From Variovorax sp. Root318D1 (GTDB lineage Bacteria; Pseudomonadota; Gammaproteobacteria; Burkholderiales; Burkholderiaceae_C): 64,000 nucleotides of DNA. The position numbers and the translations under genes are program-made. The notes below the pieces were generated by a model that saw nothing but the letters and a program-made list of their open reading frames with translations, was not told the DNA's origin and did not search any database. Shown here in pieces: positions 63,049-64,000 of this stretch. The stretch covers positions 90,156 to 154,155 of the forward strand of contig NZ_LMCQ01000002.1 of assembly GCF_001424835.1 (NCBI RefSeq), given 5' to 3'. Position 1 is the stretch's first letter. Each line of letters starts with the position of its first letter.

Positions 63049-64000
63049 TTGACAAGCGTTAAAGAGGCCTATGAGGCGGAACTCGCGGTGCGCGGGTTCC
63101 AGAGCGATCCCGCGCAGCTGCGTGCCGTAGAGGCGCTGGATCGCTGCGCGCGGGAATGGGGCGAATACAAGTCCCAGCGCTCCAACGCGCTGAAGAAGTT
63201 CATCAACCGGCCCGAGCTGCCGCGCGGCGTCTACATGCATGGCGGCGTCGGGCGGGGCAAGAGCTTTTTGATGGACTTGTTCTTCAACGCGGTGCCGCTC
63301 AGGCGCAAGACGCGGCTGCACTTTCACGAGTTCATGCGCGAGGTGCACCGCGAGTTGCGCGAGCTGCAGGGCACGGTCAACCCGCTCGACGAGCTGGGGC
63401 TGCGCATCTCCAAGCGCTATAAGCTGATCTGCTTCGACGAGTTCCACGTGGCGGACATCACGGACGCGATGATTCTTCATCGGCTGCTGGTGGCGCTGTT
63501 CGAGAACGGCGTGGGCTTTGTGACCACGTCCAATTTCAAGCCCGACGACCTGTATCCCGGCGGGCTGCACCGGGACCGCATTCTTCCGGCGATCGCGCTC
63601 CTCAACGAGAAGCTCGAAGTGCTCAGCGTGGACAACGGCACCGACTACCGCCGCCGCACGCTCGAGCAGTTGCGCATGTACCTGACGCCGAACGATGCAG
63701 GGGCTGAAAGGGAAATGCGCAAGGCTTTCGAAAAGCTGGCCGAAACGGCCGACGAGAGCCCGATCCTGCACATCGAGGCGCGCGAAATCCGCGCCCGACG
63801 CAAGGCCGGCGGCGTGGTCTGGTTCGATTTCAAGACGCTCTGCGGCGGACCGCGCTCGCAGAATGACTATCTGGAGATCGCCAGCCAGTTCCACACCGTG
63901 CTGTTGTCCGACGTGCCGCACATGCCGGTGCGCATGGCCTCGGAAGCACGCCGTTTCACCTGGCTGGTCGACGTCTTGTACGACCGGCGCGTGAAGCTCA
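63049..64000 (+). CDS. zapE: Cell-division ATPase ZapE (AFG1 family), 5' part
   Basis: About 317 residues up to the window edge, where the gene is cut; the family is about 365. Walker A is in MHGGVGRGKSFLMDLFF and Walker B in LICFDEFHVADITDAMIL, the AFG1 signature. VTTSNFKPDDLYPGGLHRDRILPAI and WFDFKTLCGGPRSQNDYLEIA are further hallmarks. ZapE associates with the FtsZ ring; relatives assist membrane-protein quality control. TTG 63049 is the only start giving the full N-terminus; no strong ribosome binding site, so it may depend on lpd translation. Confidence 0.93.
   Translation, partial: MTSVKEAYEAELAVRGFQSDPAQLRAVEALDRCAREWGEYKSQRSNALKKFINRPELPRGVYMHGGVGRGKSFLMDLFFNAVPLRRKTRLHFHEFMREVHRELRELQGTVNPLDELGLRISKRYKLICFDEFHVADITDAMILHRLLVALFENGVGFVTTSNFKPDDLYPGGLHRDRILPAIALLNEKLEVLSVDNGTDYRRRTLEQLRMYLTPNDAGAEREMRKAFEKLAETADESPILHIEAREIRARRKAGGVVWFDFKTLCGGPRSQNDYLEIASQFHTVLLSDVPHMPVRMASEARRFTWLVDVLYDRRVKL

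Overview
The window is GC-rich chromosomal DNA with the gene content of a betaproteobacterium of the Comamonadaceae, most like Variovorax. This is inferred from protein families, gene order and intergenic repeats, not from a database search. Almost all of it is core metabolism in compact operons, many with ATGA stop/start overlaps. I see no CRISPR array, insertion sequence or prophage.

Layout. 1-2366: the end of a type I secretion operon (ABC ATPase cut by the window edge, then the HlyD-type adaptor). 2476-4755: katG behind an OxyR-like site. 4756-6986: a loose stretch of small orphan genes with two spans lacking a recognisable gene. 6987-9647: dusA, an IclR regulator and an FCD-type GntR regulator. 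9776-18795: the propionyl-CoA to succinyl-CoA route (methylmalonyl-CoA mutase, a GNAT acetyltransferase, MeaB GTPase, propionyl-CoA carboxylase beta and alpha, biotin synthase, and a VOC protein that may be the epimerase). 18785-23008: Lrp regulator, EamA exporter, then a coupled minus-strand set phaZ-rnfB-lysE. 23167-26586: aromatic/aspartate aminotransferase and uvrB, divergent. 26656-33060: iscR-iscS-iscU-iscA, a terminator plus intergenic repeat, then hscB-hscA-fdx-dnaQ. 33140-33214: tRNA-Val(CAC) with its own terminator. 33372-41335: a tiny Pro-rich protein, an FAD oxidoreductase, an ElaB/YqjD-YqjE pair, pyrD, rpiA, a glutaredoxin-like envelope protein, M3 peptidase and folD. 41412-51627: a PAS sensor kinase/FixJ pair divergent from the pyruvate dehydrogenase operon aceE-aceF-(HslV-like peptidase)-lpdA. 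51726-55159: NlpC/P60 hydrolase, PQQ-type sugar dehydrogenase, a lipoprotein esterase and an isochorismatase-like hydrolase. 55314-57227: propionyl-CoA synthetase prpE. 57408-63044: the 2-oxoglutarate dehydrogenase operon sucA-sucB-lpd, followed by zapE running off the end.

How it fits together. Much of the window feeds acyl-CoA units into the TCA cycle. PrpE makes propionyl-CoA, PCC carboxylates it, the VOC protein may epimerise it, and mutase with MeaB makes succinyl-CoA; BioB supplies biotin for PCC. PDH and OGDH sit either side. An AT-rich 12-mer is shared by the mutase/GntR intergenic region and the prpE promoter 45 kb away, suggesting one regulator controls both ends of the pathway.

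The most unusual item is a proteasome/HslV-like N-terminal-threonine hydrolase gene (49211-49804) embedded, with stop/start overlaps on both sides, between the E2 and E3 genes of pyruvate dehydrogenase.
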